Part shown: piece by piece, positions 17,015-25,599 of the stretch
How the letters are laid out: each line of letters starts with the position of its first letter
How positions within the stretch are numbered: position 1 is the stretch's first letter
Notes under the pieces: generated by a model
Told to the model about the DNA's origin: nothing
Databases searched by the model: none
Seen by the model: only the letters and a program-made list of their open reading frames with translations
Made by a program: the position numbers and the translations under genes
NCBI RefSeq assembly: GCF_000282115.1
Contig: NZ_AKJY01000012.1
Location: 62,001-126,000, forward strand
Direction: 5' to 3'
Source: Chryseobacterium populi
Lineage (GTDB): Bacteria; Bacteroidota; Bacteroidia; Flavobacteriales; Weeksellaceae
Length of the DNA stretch: 64,000 nucleotides

Positions 17015-17650
17015 ATGACACATCTAGAAAATATAAAAAAAATATTCTCAAAAGACTTTGTTGAAAGCCCTTTACTGGAGAGTTTTGAAGTTGGGAAAAT
17101 TTATCTTTCCAGCGGAAAACTGGTTGCTTGTGATCCTTTGATCACGAATGATATGCAACCTTTTTCCACCACATTTCCGAAAGGGGATTTTTCTGTTTTA
17201 CTGCATAAAGAAAGAGAAAGTAATTGTGTAGCTTATGCAGAAATCATTTTTGGAGATGCTGAAGTATCGGAATGGGAACTGGCTACTACACCGGGACAGA
17301 AAATAAGAGACCTGGCAGAAGGGGAAGTTTTCGGTTACCCTGTAGAAAGTGGAATGGGGTGTTTTATGGATGTTGATACACAGGAACGGCTTAATGAGCT
17401 GGAAAAAAAATTATACCATAGTAAAGGAGTGGATTTCCGGGGAATTTATGAAGAATTTTTTCATGAATATTTCTTTGATGAAAATGGTGCTATAGATCAG
17501 TATGCGTTTTTAAAGCCTGCAGAACAGCATCCGGGAATCATCTTTGCTTTTGAAACAGGATATGGAGAAGGTTTTTATGCAAGCTATATAGGATACGGCA
17601 AGAATAACAATCCTATAAAAATAGTGACTGAGTTTATTGAAATAAGTTAA
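17015..17650 (+). CDS. DUF4241 domain protein
   Basis: A 211-residue cytoplasmic protein with the DUF4241 pattern: SGKLVACDPLI near the N-terminus, a central segment GEVFGYPVESGMGCFMDVD, and a C-terminal FAFETGYGEGFYASYIGYGK. The function is unknown to me. Related proteins occur alone or in toxin-immunity-like settings in other bacteria, but nothing here supports such a role. It stands alone between the palindrome and the PfkB promoter. Confidence 0.8.
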   Translation: MTHLENIKKIFSKDFVESPLLESFEVGKIYLSSGKLVACDPLITNDMQPFSTTFPKGDFSVLLHKERESNCVAYAEIIFGDAEVSEWELATTPGQKIRDLAEGEVFGYPVESGMGCFMDVDTQERLNELEKKLYHSKGVDFRGIYEEFFHEYFFDENGAIDQYAFLKPAEQHPGIIFAFETGYGEGFYASYIGYGKNNNPIKIVTEFIEIS

Positions 17651-17680
17651 TTATTTTTTATATTGTCCTTCCTCTTTTGT

Positions 17681-17688
17681 TACTTTTG
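17681..17688 (+). promoter_or_regulatory. -7 promoter element of the PfkB gene
   Basis: TACTTTTG lies 20 bases before the ATG at 17709. A TTG at 17663-17665 is 15 bases upstream, a little closer than the usual -33. Confidence 0.5.
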
Positions 17689-17708
17689 TATAATTAATAT
17701 AAAGCACA

Positions 17709-18602
17709 ATGAATTTCTCCTCAGAACAACCCAAAATTATTGTTGTAGGTAGCTCTTCAATCGATTTGGTCCTGGAAACAGAAAAGCTTCCTGTATCGAA
17801 TGAAACCGTTATGGCTGTGAATTCAGACAGTTATTTTGGTGGAAAAGGAGCCAATCAGGCTGTTGGAACAGCCAGATTGGGAGCGAGTGTATATTTCATA
17901 GGCTGTGTAGGAATGGATCCGCTGGGGCAGCAGATCATGAGAAACCTGGTAAGTGAAAACGTTAATGTAGGATTTGTTGTTGAAACTGATCTGGAATCTA
18001 CAGGAACGGCTTATGTGACCACTTCAGACGGAAATGCTGCAATTGTAGTCATTCCGGCGGCTAATAAGCTTTTAGGTATCCAACATGTTGAAGATGCAGA
18101 CCGGTATTTTCATACTTCAGATCTTGTTCTCGTACAGCTTGAAGTATCAATGGCGGTGGTAGACTATACAGTCAGAAAAGCTAAGAAATATGGAAAGAAA
18201 GTAGGTCTTTATGCTTCGCCGGCAGCAAGGGTAAGCGAAGAAATTTTAGAAAATGTAGATTTTGTAATCGTTAAAAGCAGTGAATTATACATTGTTTTTG
18301 GTGAAGAGCAGCGGGAAGAAGTTCTGAGAAAATACTTCAACAAAGTTTTCGTAAGGGACGATACCAATTCCACTATTTATTTTAATGGAACTGAAATGAA
18401 ATATTTCAGGAATGACAGGGATAACAAAACCGTTCATAAAATGGGAATGGGAGATGCGTTCACTTCGGGATTTGCAATTGCCCTATGTCACAAAAACTCT
18501 ATCGAAGATTGTGTGAAGTTTGGGAATGAGGTTTCCCTGAGGGTTTCCATGAAACAGGGTTCGCAAACCGGATTGCCGAGAATTGAAGATTTCTTTTCCT
18601 AA
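17709..18602 (+). CDS. PfkB-family carbohydrate kinase, ribokinase-like
   Basis: A 297-residue sugar kinase of the ribokinase/PfkB family. Signature 1 is visible as GGKGANQAVGTARLGASVYF with CVGMDPLGQQIM. Signature 2, carrying the catalytic Asp, appears as MGMGDAFTSGFAIAL instead of the more usual DTxGAGD, so the residue before the GxGD loop is Lys-Met in place of Asp-Thr. Overall similarity is closest to ribokinase, but the substrate is not certain. A terminator follows. Confidence 0.87.
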   Translation: MNFSSEQPKIIVVGSSSIDLVLETEKLPVSNETVMAVNSDSYFGGKGANQAVGTARLGASVYFIGCVGMDPLGQQIMRNLVSENVNVGFVVETDLESTGTAYVTTSDGNAAIVVIPAANKLLGIQHVEDADRYFHTSDLVLVQLEVSMAVVDYTVRKAKKYGKKVGLYASPAARVSEEILENVDFVIVKSSELYIVFGEEQREEVLRKYFNKVFVRDDTNSTIYFNGTEMKYFRNDRDNKTVHKMGMGDAFTSGFAIALCHKNSIEDCVKFGNEVSLRVSMKQGSQTGLPRIEDFFS

Positions 18603-18659
18603 AGCTATTTACTACATATCGAAAGTTGAAGAGTCAGTATTCTAGTCATAGATAAAATT

Positions 18660-18682
18660 TCCACTTTTATAGTGGATTTTTT
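18660..18682 (+). terminator. Terminator after the PfkB gene
   Basis: TCCACT (18660-18665) and AGTGGA (18671-18676) with loop TTTAT are followed by six T. The stem is short but the T-run is clear. It ends 10 bases before the next ATG. Confidence 0.65.
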
Positions 18683-18692
18683 CTTTTACAAT

Positions 18693-19532
18693 ATGGAAAA
18701 ACTTTTTCTTACTACAAAAGATCATGTTTCTGTTACGGCACATCTTTTCTTGCCCGAAAACAATAATCACAAGCTTTTGCTGATTAATTCCGCGACAGGA
18801 GTGAAACAGCAGGTCTATTTTTCTTTTGCCAGGTATTTTTCCGAAAAAGGATTTACAGTGATTACTTATGATTACCGGGGAATCGGGTTCTCAAAGCCGG
18901 AAAATATGAAAGGTTTTAATGCTTCCATGAGAATCTGGGGCTCTGAAGATTATAAGGCTCTTACAGGCTATATAAGAACCCGTTTTGCAGATTATGAAAA
19001 GTTTTGCCTGGGGCATTCTGTAGGTGCTTTGATTCTTGGAATGAATGAAGACTCTGAGATCTTTAAAGAATTTATTTTTGTAGGAACCCAGAATGCCTTT
19101 GTGGGAAACCTGAGATTTAAAACCAGAATAGAAGCTTATCTTGGCTTTGGAATTGCCCAGCCTCTCACCACACAGCTGTTGGGTTATTTTCCGGCCCATT
19201 GGTTCGGATTGGGAGAAAGTCTTCCGAAAAATTGCGCTTATGACTGGAGAACCTTAATTTTGAATAGAAAATCTACCAACGGTTTGCTGGAAAAAATTAA
19301 TGATTATTCTAAAAGATTAAAACAGAAGGTTTTTGTGATCCGTGCGGAAGATGATACCTGGCTGACGGAAAAGGGAGTTAAAAGTCTTCTGAATAATACT
19401 TACCCTAATCTTAAACCTACGTACAGGCTTATAAAGACTTCCGAATCCGAAAAAGGGGAAATAGGGCATGTTAATTTCTTTAGAAGCTATAATCAAAAGC
19501 TTTGGAACATTATTTTAAATGAATTGATATAA
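18693..19532 (+). CDS. Alpha/beta-fold hydrolase
   Basis: A 279-residue serine hydrolase. The frame opens with GTG at 18672 inside the upstream terminator, so the ATG at 18693 (MEKLFLTTKD) is preferred. The nucleophile elbow is GHSVGALILG near residue 108. VITYDYRGIGFSKPE is a typical oxyanion/loop segment, and the catalytic Asp is likely in VFVIRAEDDTWLTEKG, with His in GEIGHVNFF. The family resembles COG4757-type predicted hydrolases. The substrate is unknown. The stop is directly followed by the HD-domain gene, so the two are co-transcribed. Confidence 0.87.
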   Translation: MEKLFLTTKDHVSVTAHLFLPENNNHKLLLINSATGVKQQVYFSFARYFSEKGFTVITYDYRGIGFSKPENMKGFNASMRIWGSEDYKALTGYIRTRFADYEKFCLGHSVGALILGMNEDSEIFKEFIFVGTQNAFVGNLRFKTRIEAYLGFGIAQPLTTQLLGYFPAHWFGLGESLPKNCAYDWRTLILNRKSTNGLLEKINDYSKRLKQKVFVIRAEDDTWLTEKGVKSLLNNTYPNLKPTYRLIKTSESEKGEIGHVNFFRSYNQKLWNIILNELI

Positions 19533-20177
19533 ATGAAAACTACGATTGAAAAAACAATAGAATTTGTAAAGGAAAAACTGAAAGGAGCAGAAGCGGGGCA
19601 CGACTGGTTTCATATTGAAAGAGTTTGGAAGCTTTCCAAAAAAATAGCCCGGGAAGAAAATTGTGACCAGGAAGTTGTGGAACTTTCAGCTTTGCTTCAT
19701 GATATTGCCGATCCTAAATTTTATGACGGAGATGAAACAATAGCATTAAAAGTTTCCCGTGAGTTTTTAGAAAGTCAGCGTGTTCCTGAAGAAATGATTG
19801 AAAAAGTGCTGTTTATCGTTAAGAATATTTCATTTAAAAACAGAGGCGAGGCACCGAAAGATCTCCCGATAGAGCTTAAAATTGTGCAGGATGCCGACAG
19901 GCTTGATGCCATCGGGGCAATTGGTATTGCAAGGACATTTAATTTTGGAGGGTTTAAAAATAACCTGATGTATCATCCTGATATTGAGCCTAAAATGAAT
20001 ATGTCTAAGGAAGAATATAAAAAATCTGACGGAACCACGATCAACCATTTCTACGAAAAGCTTCTGCTTTTAAAAGAACTGATGAATACGGAAAAAGGTA
20101 AAGAAATGGCTCAGGAAAGACATCATTTCATGCTGGCATTCCTGGATGAGTTTTATAAAGAATGGAATGTTGACTAA
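19533..20177 (+). CDS. HD-domain phosphohydrolase, YedJ-like
   Basis: A 214-residue metal-dependent phosphohydrolase. The HD superfamily residues are in AGHDWFHIERVWKLSKKIA, LSALLHDIADPKFYDG (the HD pair) and VQDADRLDAIGAIGIARTF. This arrangement matches YedJ-type HD proteins, which probably act on nucleotides or other phosphate monoesters. It begins immediately after the hydrolase stop with no gap. No regulatory domain is attached. Confidence 0.88.
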   Translation: MKTTIEKTIEFVKEKLKGAEAGHDWFHIERVWKLSKKIAREENCDQEVVELSALLHDIADPKFYDGDETIALKVSREFLESQRVPEEMIEKVLFIVKNISFKNRGEAPKDLPIELKIVQDADRLDAIGAIGIARTFNFGGFKNNLMYHPDIEPKMNMSKEEYKKSDGTTINHFYEKLLLLKELMNTEKGKEMAQERHHFMLAFLDEFYKEWNVD

Positions 20178-20204
20178 TATTCTGCTCAAGACTTCTTAAA
20201 TAAG

Positions 20205-20212
20205 TATATTTG
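20205..20212 (+). promoter_or_regulatory. -7-like element next to the start at 20217
   Basis: TATATTTG fits TAnnTTTG but ends only 4 bases before the ATG. If used, the mRNA would be almost leaderless. Confidence 0.4.
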
Positions 20213-20216
20213 CAAT

Positions 20217-20810
20217 ATGGGATTAATCGTCTTTGTTATCTTTTTATGTCTGCTTCTCTCTCTCTTTTTATCAAAGGTAAAATCAGGAAGAGCAGCTAAA
20301 TGGGTAAAATTATTCCGTATTGCAAGTCTTATATTTTCAATATCTATTTTCACATACTGGTTTATCAAGAAGAGTGCGGTCGGTATTGTCAGCAATTCTG
20401 TCGGACTACAGGTGGTCAATAAGCTTCCGCAAAGCCTGGATTTTTATGTAGTCAACGTTAATAATCCGGATAAAAGCGGTGTTCTGGAAGCAAAGCACAT
20501 CGGAAAAATCCGTCCGGAATATTACAGGATAGAGTACCTTAAGATGGAAAAATCTGATGAGTATTGGATCGTAGGATATCTTGGGAAGAAAAACCTGGTG
20601 TATTTTTCCCAACATTCGGTTCCCAATAAGAACATTGATCAGATTGTTGAAGTCCGAAATTACATCAATCAGAGTGTAAGGCTTTCCGACCTGGCAAAAA
20701 AGCAGGTAGAAGCCTACAACTATGAAAATGTAAAGCTTGGGATCTGGGTTACACTGGATCTTCTTCTTCTCTTCCTTAATCTCGTTCTCCTGCTCAGGGT
20801 GAGAAAGTAA
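20217..20810 (+). CDS. Small membrane protein of unknown function
   Basis: A 197-residue protein I do not recognise. It has two hydrophobic segments near the N-terminus (MGLIVFVIFLCLLLSLFLSK and IASLIFSISIFTYWFIKK), a soluble domain of ~110 residues, and a C-terminal membrane helix (LGIWVTLDLLLLFLNLVLLL) ending in RVRK. The soluble part is probably periplasmic. It sits 39 bases after the HD gene with its own possible promoter. Confidence 0.65.
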   Translation: MGLIVFVIFLCLLLSLFLSKVKSGRAAKWVKLFRIASLIFSISIFTYWFIKKSAVGIVSNSVGLQVVNKLPQSLDFYVVNVNNPDKSGVLEAKHIGKIRPEYYRIEYLKMEKSDEYWIVGYLGKKNLVYFSQHSVPNKNIDQIVEVRNYINQSVRLSDLAKKQVEAYNYENVKLGIWVTLDLLLLFLNLVLLLRVRK

Positions 20811-20850
20811 AATCTTATTGTTGACCTTAATGATCAAAAGCTTCTGCGAA

Positions 20851-21087
20851 TTAAGGATAATCCAGGATCTGCATAATTCTTTCTTTGAATTCTTCAGGGC
20901 AGTTTTTTACCAGTTTGTCTTTATTCTGTTTGCTTATTTGCTGAGGTTTCAGCCATTCGATCACATTGGTGGTAAGGCTGTTATGGTCACTCAGCCTTTT
21001 TATGGTATTATTTTCAAAAAAAGTATATTGATCGGCAAGCCAGTTTCCGGTAATACTGATCGTACAAATTTCCTTTTCCATAATCAT
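20851..21087 (-). CDS. Small hypothetical protein
   Basis: A 78-residue protein from the ATG at 21087 (MIMEKEICTISITGNW); a TTG at 21105 and an ATG at 21081 are alternatives. It has no signal or membrane segment and a Lys/Glu-rich C-terminal helix ending CPEEFKERIMQILDYP. Balanced amino-acid composition and a regular helical end make it look real; the frame overlapping it on the + strand does not. It is convergent with the membrane protein gene. The 164 bases upstream are very AT-rich and hold nothing I can name. Confidence 0.55.
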   Translation of the reverse strand: MIMEKEICTISITGNWLADQYTFFENNTIKRLSDHNSLTTNVIEWLKPQQISKQNKDKLVKNCPEEFKERIMQILDYP

Positions 21088-21269
21088 TATTTTAGAGGGT
21101 TTCAATATCGATTATCATACTCTCTAATATATTGATTTTTTCGTTGTGAAAGGGCATTTCAATAATAAAAAATATTTTACACATAATGGTGATTTATATG
21201 TAAAAATAAAATATATTTTAACAAATAATTGTAAAATAATTAATGAAATTAATAAAATAATTAAAGTTG

Positions 21270-22160
21270 TTAAAATAAAGTTCCGGTACTTTCAGTCGCC
21301 ATTGTTGGGATTGGTAAGTCGGTTTTCCAACTCTCATTCATTTTTTTGATGAAATAAGCAGATAAGAGCGGGGATGCTTTTTCAATATTCTGGTGTACAA
21401 AAAAGTAAAGATTCTGAAGGCCTTCTTTTTTCCATTTTGTTAAATGTTCCAGCCAATCATCTAATCTTTCATAATCACTTTCTGCATTAGCACCAACATA
21501 CCGGATGAATGCAGTAGGAGTTGTAAGCCTCATATGAAGCATATCTCTTCTTCCGGCAGTATCCACAATAATATTAGTGATCTGATGGGCTTCAAACAGG
21601 TCGCAGGTGGTATTGAAGACCTCTTCATCAGTAAACCAGTCCGTATTTCTAAGCTCAATAGCCAAAGGAACCTCTTTCGGCCATTCTTTAACGAATTTTT
21701 CCAGCCTGTCATAATCTTTTGGCTTGAAATTATCATGAAGCTGCAGGAATACCATTCCCAGTTTTTCATCAAAATTCATTACGGAAGTTGCAAACTGAGT
21801 TACGGGTTCAGTGACATCAATAAGCCTTCTGAAATGAGAAACGGTATTGGTGATTTTAGGGAAGAATTTAAAATGTTCCGGAGTTTTCTCTTTCCATGTT
21901 ATTACCTGTTCGGCGGTAGGCATTCCGTAGAATGTAGCATTAAGCTCAATAGAATTGAATTGTGTGGCATAATAGGTCAATTCATCCTTTGTTCCTTTAG
22001 GGTAAAATCCTTTAAGATCGGTTTTATTCCATTTTGCACAGCCGATAGAAATATTTTCCAGTCCTTGTTTATTCCGGCTTAAAATTTCTTTCGTTCTGGA
22101 ATGGTCTTTTGGTAACGTAAAATCTATCTTTGAAGGATCTTCTACTTGTCCGAATTTCAT
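21270..22160 (-). CDS. DUF72 domain protein, YecE-like
   Basis: A 296-residue protein with the DUF72 TIM-barrel pattern: ISIGCAKWNKTDLKGFYPKG, then YYATQFNSIELNATFYGMP, HFKFFPKITNTVSH, PLAIELRNTDWFTDEEV and RLTTPTAFIRYVG. The function of the family is not established. It is monocistronic, downstream of nrdA and separated from it by nrdA's terminator. Confidence 0.88.
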   Translation of the reverse strand: MKFGQVEDPSKIDFTLPKDHSRTKEILSRNKQGLENISIGCAKWNKTDLKGFYPKGTKDELTYYATQFNSIELNATFYGMPTAEQVITWKEKTPEHFKFFPKITNTVSHFRRLIDVTEPVTQFATSVMNFDEKLGMVFLQLHDNFKPKDYDRLEKFVKEWPKEVPLAIELRNTDWFTDEEVFNTTCDLFEAHQITNIIVDTAGRRDMLHMRLTTPTAFIRYVGANAESDYERLDDWLEHLTKWKKEGLQNLYFFVHQNIEKASPLLSAYFIKKMNESWKTDLPIPTMATESTGTLF

Positions 22161-22191
22161 ATATGAGGTTTTTGGAAATTATACTGTATAA

Positions 22192-22199
22192 CAAATATA
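22192..22199 (-). promoter_or_regulatory. -7 promoter element of the DUF72 gene
   Basis: On the minus strand this reads TATATTTG, 31 bases upstream of the ATG at 22160. It abuts the nrdA terminator. Confidence 0.45.
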
Positions 22200-22204
22200 A
22201 AACA

Positions 22205-22240
22205 AAGAATCCGTCTCACCATAAAATGTGACGGATTCTT
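22205..22240 (-). terminator. Terminator of the nrd operon
   Basis: AAGAATCCGTCTCAC (22205-22219) pairs with GTGACGGATTCTT (22228-22240) apart from one small bulge. On the minus strand the stem is followed by TGTTTTAT. Confidence 0.82.
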
Positions 22241-22270
22241 GATTAATATGCTGTGTTTATTATTTGTAGT

Positions 22271-23929
22271 TTATGCTTCGCAGGCAGAGCATGTTACAAA
22301 GTTAACCATCATTTCTTTGGACACGGAAGAACTTCTTTGATAGTAAAGAGTTTTCACCCCTTTTTTCCATGCTTCTATGTAAAGATAATTGACATCTTTT
22401 ACAGGCATTGTAGAGGGGATCTGAAGGTTCAACGACTGAGCCTGGTCGATATACTGTTGTCTCTGGGCAGCCTGAGAGATGATTTCCATCGGAGAGATCT
22501 CTTTGAATGTTTTGAATACTGCTTTTTCTTCGTCAGTCAATTCCGTTAAATGTTGTACTGAACCGTGGTTCAGCATGATTGTTCTCCATGTTTCTTCATT
22601 GTCAAGCCCTTTTTCTTCCAGCAATTTAGCAAGGTATTTGTTTTTACGCATAAAGTTTCCTTTAGCTAAACCTGCTTTGTAATAGTTGGATGCGAAAGGC
22701 TCAATTCCCGGAGAAGTCTGTCCTAAAATTGCAGAACTTGAAGTGGTAGGAGCAATGGCCATTGTTGTGGTATTTCTCACTCCGTATCCTTTCAATAATT
22801 CAGGTTCTCCATAGATATTGGCTAATTCTTTTGAAGCCTGGTCTGCCTGTTCTTTAATATGTCTGAAAGCTCTTGCATTGAATTGGGTAGCTTCAAAACT
22901 TTCAAACGGGATCATATTTTTCTGTAAATAAGAATGGTATCCTAAAACTCCTAATCCCAGGGCTCTGTGACGCATTGCAAAGTTTCTTGCCCCTTGTAAG
23001 TAATAGTTTCCTTCAGTTTTCTCAATAAATTCTGACAAAACAGCATCTAAGAAATAGATCGCTAATTTTACCGCATCCGTATCTTTCCATTCGTCATATA
23101 ATTCCAGATTCATTGAAGACAGACAGCAGATGAAAGATTCTTCTCTGGTGGAAGGAAGCATGATTTCAGAACAAAGGTTACTTGCATTTACGGTTAATCC
23201 TAAATCTTTGTAAACCTGCGGCTTGTTTCTGTTGACGTTGTCTGTAAAGAAAATATAGGGAAGACCTTTTTGCTGACGGCTTTCCAACACTCTCGCCCAG
23301 ATTTTACGTTTTTCCATATCACCATCGATCATATCCTGCATCCAGTAATCCGGAACACAGATTCCTGTAAACAGGTTCTGGATTGGGCTTCCGATGTCTT
23401 TGATAGATAAGAATTCTTCGATATCACCGTGGTCGATGTCCAGGTAAGCAGCAAAAGCTCCTCTTCTTACACCTCCCTGAGATACTACATCCATTGCAGT
23501 ATCAAAAAGTTTCATGAAAGAAACGGCTCCTGAAGATTTTCCGTTATCGGTTACTGCAGTTCCTCTGTTACGAAGTTCCCCGAAATATCCTGAAGTTCCG
23601 CCTCCGATTTTAGTTTGCATAATGACCTCACCCATTTTGTGAGTGATTCCTTCAATGCTGTCCGGAATATGAACGTTAAAACAAGAAATAGGAAGACCTC
23701 TTTGTGTTCCCATATTGGCCCATACTGGGGATGAAAAGCTGATCCATCCTTTGGTGATCATTTCCTTGAAAGCAGGCTGTAGTTCAGGCTTATATAATTT
23801 TTTGGCAGCTGCAGTAGTGATCCTGTCGATAGCTCCTTCTACGGTTTCTCCTTTTAACAGATAGCCTCTGTTAAGCATTTGCTCAGACTCTTCATTGAGC
23901 CACCATATATTTGTAGTTTGTTCTTCCAT
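22271..23929 (-). CDS. nrdA: Ribonucleotide reductase alpha subunit, no ATP-cone
   Basis: This is the class I ribonucleoside-diphosphate reductase large subunit, which makes deoxyribonucleotides. Key cysteines are present: GLPISCFNVHIPDS (first redox Cys), ASNLCSEIMLPS (thiyl radical Cys), SFICCLSSMNLELY (second redox Cys), and C-terminal VTCSACEA, which relays electrons from thioredoxin. The two radical-transfer tyrosines lie in KTLYYQRS. At 552 residues it is about 200 shorter than E. coli NrdA because it begins directly with the catalytic barrel. The N-terminal ATP-cone, which senses dATP/ATP, is absent. It is last in the nrdB-95aa-nrdA operon. Confidence 0.95.
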   Translation of the reverse strand: MEEQTTNIWWLNEESEQMLNRGYLLKGETVEGAIDRITTAAAKKLYKPELQPAFKEMITKGWISFSSPVWANMGTQRGLPISCFNVHIPDSIEGITHKMGEVIMQTKIGGGTSGYFGELRNRGTAVTDNGKSSGAVSFMKLFDTAMDVVSQGGVRRGAFAAYLDIDHGDIEEFLSIKDIGSPIQNLFTGICVPDYWMQDMIDGDMEKRKIWARVLESRQQKGLPYIFFTDNVNRNKPQVYKDLGLTVNASNLCSEIMLPSTREESFICCLSSMNLELYDEWKDTDAVKLAIYFLDAVLSEFIEKTEGNYYLQGARNFAMRHRALGLGVLGYHSYLQKNMIPFESFEATQFNARAFRHIKEQADQASKELANIYGEPELLKGYGVRNTTTMAIAPTTSSSAILGQTSPGIEPFASNYYKAGLAKGNFMRKNKYLAKLLEEKGLDNEETWRTIMLNHGSVQHLTELTDEEKAVFKTFKEISPMEIISQAAQRQQYIDQAQSLNLQIPSTMPVKDVNYLYIEAWKKGVKTLYYQRSSSVSKEMMVNFVTCSACEA

Positions 23930-23981
23930 AGTTGTTATATTTTCGAATTCCGGGCAATTGTATATCCAGGAATTTTGCTTT

Positions 23982-24269
23982 TTATATTGATTGTAAAATT
24001 TCTACTTTGTGGGAACCGTTCAGTCCGCTTTCATCTCTTAATCTCTGAAATTCTTTAAAAGACGGAACATTCAAAACCTCATGCTGAACCTCTTCATTGA
24101 TATAATTGGAGTAATGAACAAAGGTAACACCGTCTTCCTTTATAAACACTTTATATTCAAATGTTTCCTGGTTTAAATTTTTGAAATCATTCAGGAAGTT
24201 CTGAATATTGGCTTTGTTTTCTGAAACAAAATCAGGGTTTATAGTGTAAGATACAATTACATTGATCAT
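23982..24269 (-). CDS. Small protein within the nrd operon
   Basis: A 95-residue protein (MINVIVSYTINPDFVSENKA) lying between nrdB and nrdA in the same direction. Its layout of ~5 strands and helices (IVSYTINPDF, FEYKVFIKEDGVTFVHYSNY, EVLNVPSFKEFQRLRDE) looks like the dimeric alpha/beta barrel fold of the antibiotic monooxygenase (ABM) type. No catalytic motif can be assigned. Its place between two RNR subunits may mean a link to nucleotide reduction or redox protection, but this is inference from position. Confidence 0.7.
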   Translation of the reverse strand: MINVIVSYTINPDFVSENKANIQNFLNDFKNLNQETFEYKVFIKEDGVTFVHYSNYINEEVQHEVLNVPSFKEFQRLRDESGLNGSHKVEILQSI

Positions 24270-24406
24270 TATTTATGTTTGGTTTGTGCTGATTATGGTC
24301 ATATTGGGGAACAAAGGATCTTTGTTACAGATACTTTGATCCGGTTATCATAACGTTGCGAATACTAACTGCCCTGACGCTCGCTTCGCTCGCGCCATTT
24401 CTCTAT

Positions 24407-25381
24407 TTAAAACAAATCGTTCGCAGTAATGCTCTTATCGTGTTTTGTATAATCTACAGGTCTTTTGGCGAAGAAATCATCCATAGAATTAGCAAAAACT
24501 TCTTCCTCAAACCATTTCATCGGACGGTATTGTTCCGGAGAAACATTGTAACGGGTATTCATGTTGATTTTCTTTAAGCTGTCATCAACACGGTATTTCA
24601 TGAAGTTTAGAAGGTCTTCTTTTGAGAAAACACTTAATTCTCCCAATTCGAAGATCCAGTTAAGGATTTCACCTTCCAGTTCTACCGATTGGTCTACCAG
24701 GGTATAGATGTCTTCGATATCGGAATCTGTTAATAATTCAGGTTGTTCCTCACGGATTTTGTTGATTAAATAAATTCCGGCATTTGCGTGGATTTGTTCA
24801 TCTACTGAAGTCCATGCAATGATATTGGAAACATTTTTCATGTATCCTTTAAATCTTGTGAAAGAAAGGATAATGGCAAACTGAGAGAAAAGGGATACGT
24901 TTTCGATCAGAATGCTGAATAACAATAGAGAAGAAACGTATTCTTTCGGGGTAGCAGAGTTGGCGTGTTTAAGAACGTTTGACAGGAAGTCAATTCTCTT
25001 TTTCACAGCAGGAATTTCTATTACATGGGTAAATTCTTCATTATATCCCAATACTTCCAATAGACGGGAATAGGCTTCGGAATGACGGAATTCACATTCT
25101 GCAAAAGTAGCTCCCAACCCATTAAATTCAGGCTTTGGAAGGTGATTGTATAGGTTTCCCCAGAATGTCTTTACAGACACCTCGATCTGTGCAATAGCCA
25201 GAAGTGCATTTTTCACAGCATGTTTTTCGTGTGGCTCCAACTGCGAATGAAAATCCTGAACATCTGCAGTAAAATCCACTTCAGAATGCACCCAGAATGA
25301 TTTATTGATTGCCTCTACAAATTGAAGAACCTCAGGGTATTCAAATGGTTTATAACTTACTCTTTTATCAAAAATTCCCAT
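24407..25381 (-). CDS. nrdB: Ribonucleotide reductase beta subunit
   Basis: This is the small, radical-generating subunit of class I ribonucleotide reductase, 324 residues. It is a ferritin-like helical protein. Metal ligands are visible in AECEFRHSEAYSRLL (Glu97 and His100, with Tyr104 at the position of the radical tyrosine) and in WTSVDEQIHANAG (second Glu...His pair). The N-terminus, MGIFDKRVSYKPFEYPEV, shows no ATP-cone. It is first in the operon with the 95-residue gene and nrdA. A perfect DnaA box lies 37 bases upstream of its start. The 137-base gap to the next gene holds nothing recognisable apart from a short GC-rich stretch near 24372. Confidence 0.95.
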   Translation of the reverse strand: MGIFDKRVSYKPFEYPEVLQFVEAINKSFWVHSEVDFTADVQDFHSQLEPHEKHAVKNALLAIAQIEVSVKTFWGNLYNHLPKPEFNGLGATFAECEFRHSEAYSRLLEVLGYNEEFTHVIEIPAVKKRIDFLSNVLKHANSATPKEYVSSLLLFSILIENVSLFSQFAIILSFTRFKGYMKNVSNIIAWTSVDEQIHANAGIYLINKIREEQPELLTDSDIEDIYTLVDQSVELEGEILNWIFELGELSVFSKEDLLNFMKYRVDDSLKKINMNTRYNVSPEQYRPMKWFEEEVFANSMDDFFAKRPVDYTKHDKSITANDLF

Positions 25382-25417
25382 ATTAAAATGTCTTTAAAAT
25401 TAAAATAATTAGATCAC

Positions 25418-25426
25418 TGTGGATAA
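25418..25426 (-). promoter_or_regulatory. Perfect DnaA box upstream of nrdB
   Basis: TGTGGATAA is the exact reverse complement of the DnaA box TTATCCACA. It lies 37 bases upstream of the nrdB start within a 427-base gap that has no gene. In E. coli the nrdAB promoter is DnaA-controlled; the same here is inference. Confidence 0.5.
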
Positions 25427-25590
25427 AATGCAAGAAATATTTAACGTTCTGATTGTTTGGAACTTATATTTAAAAGTTATTCACTTACATGAAGTATGTA
25501 TTTCTTGTTACGTGCGAAGCACAAAGTTCGAAAAAAAGAACTGATTTTAAAAGGGGTAAATACTAATTGGCTGAGTTTTAACCGTAAAAG

Positions 25591-25599
25591 TTTTCCACA
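25591..25599 (+). promoter_or_regulatory. DnaA box-like site in the nrdB/ABC gap
   Basis: TTTTCCACA differs from TTATCCACA at one position. Apart from these two boxes, the gap from 25382 to 25808 shows only AT-rich sequence, with no gene or structure I can name. Confidence 0.35.

Noticed and set aside
20818-21135. Forward frame of 105 codons
   Set aside because: It overlaps the more plausible reverse gene at 20851-21087 and has a Phe/Ile-rich antisense-like composition.
24364-24394. GC-rich stretch with CGCTCG direct repeats after nrdB
   Set aside because: It does not form a useful hairpin and shows no match to another site in the window; possibly a remnant of a repeat, but not supportable.
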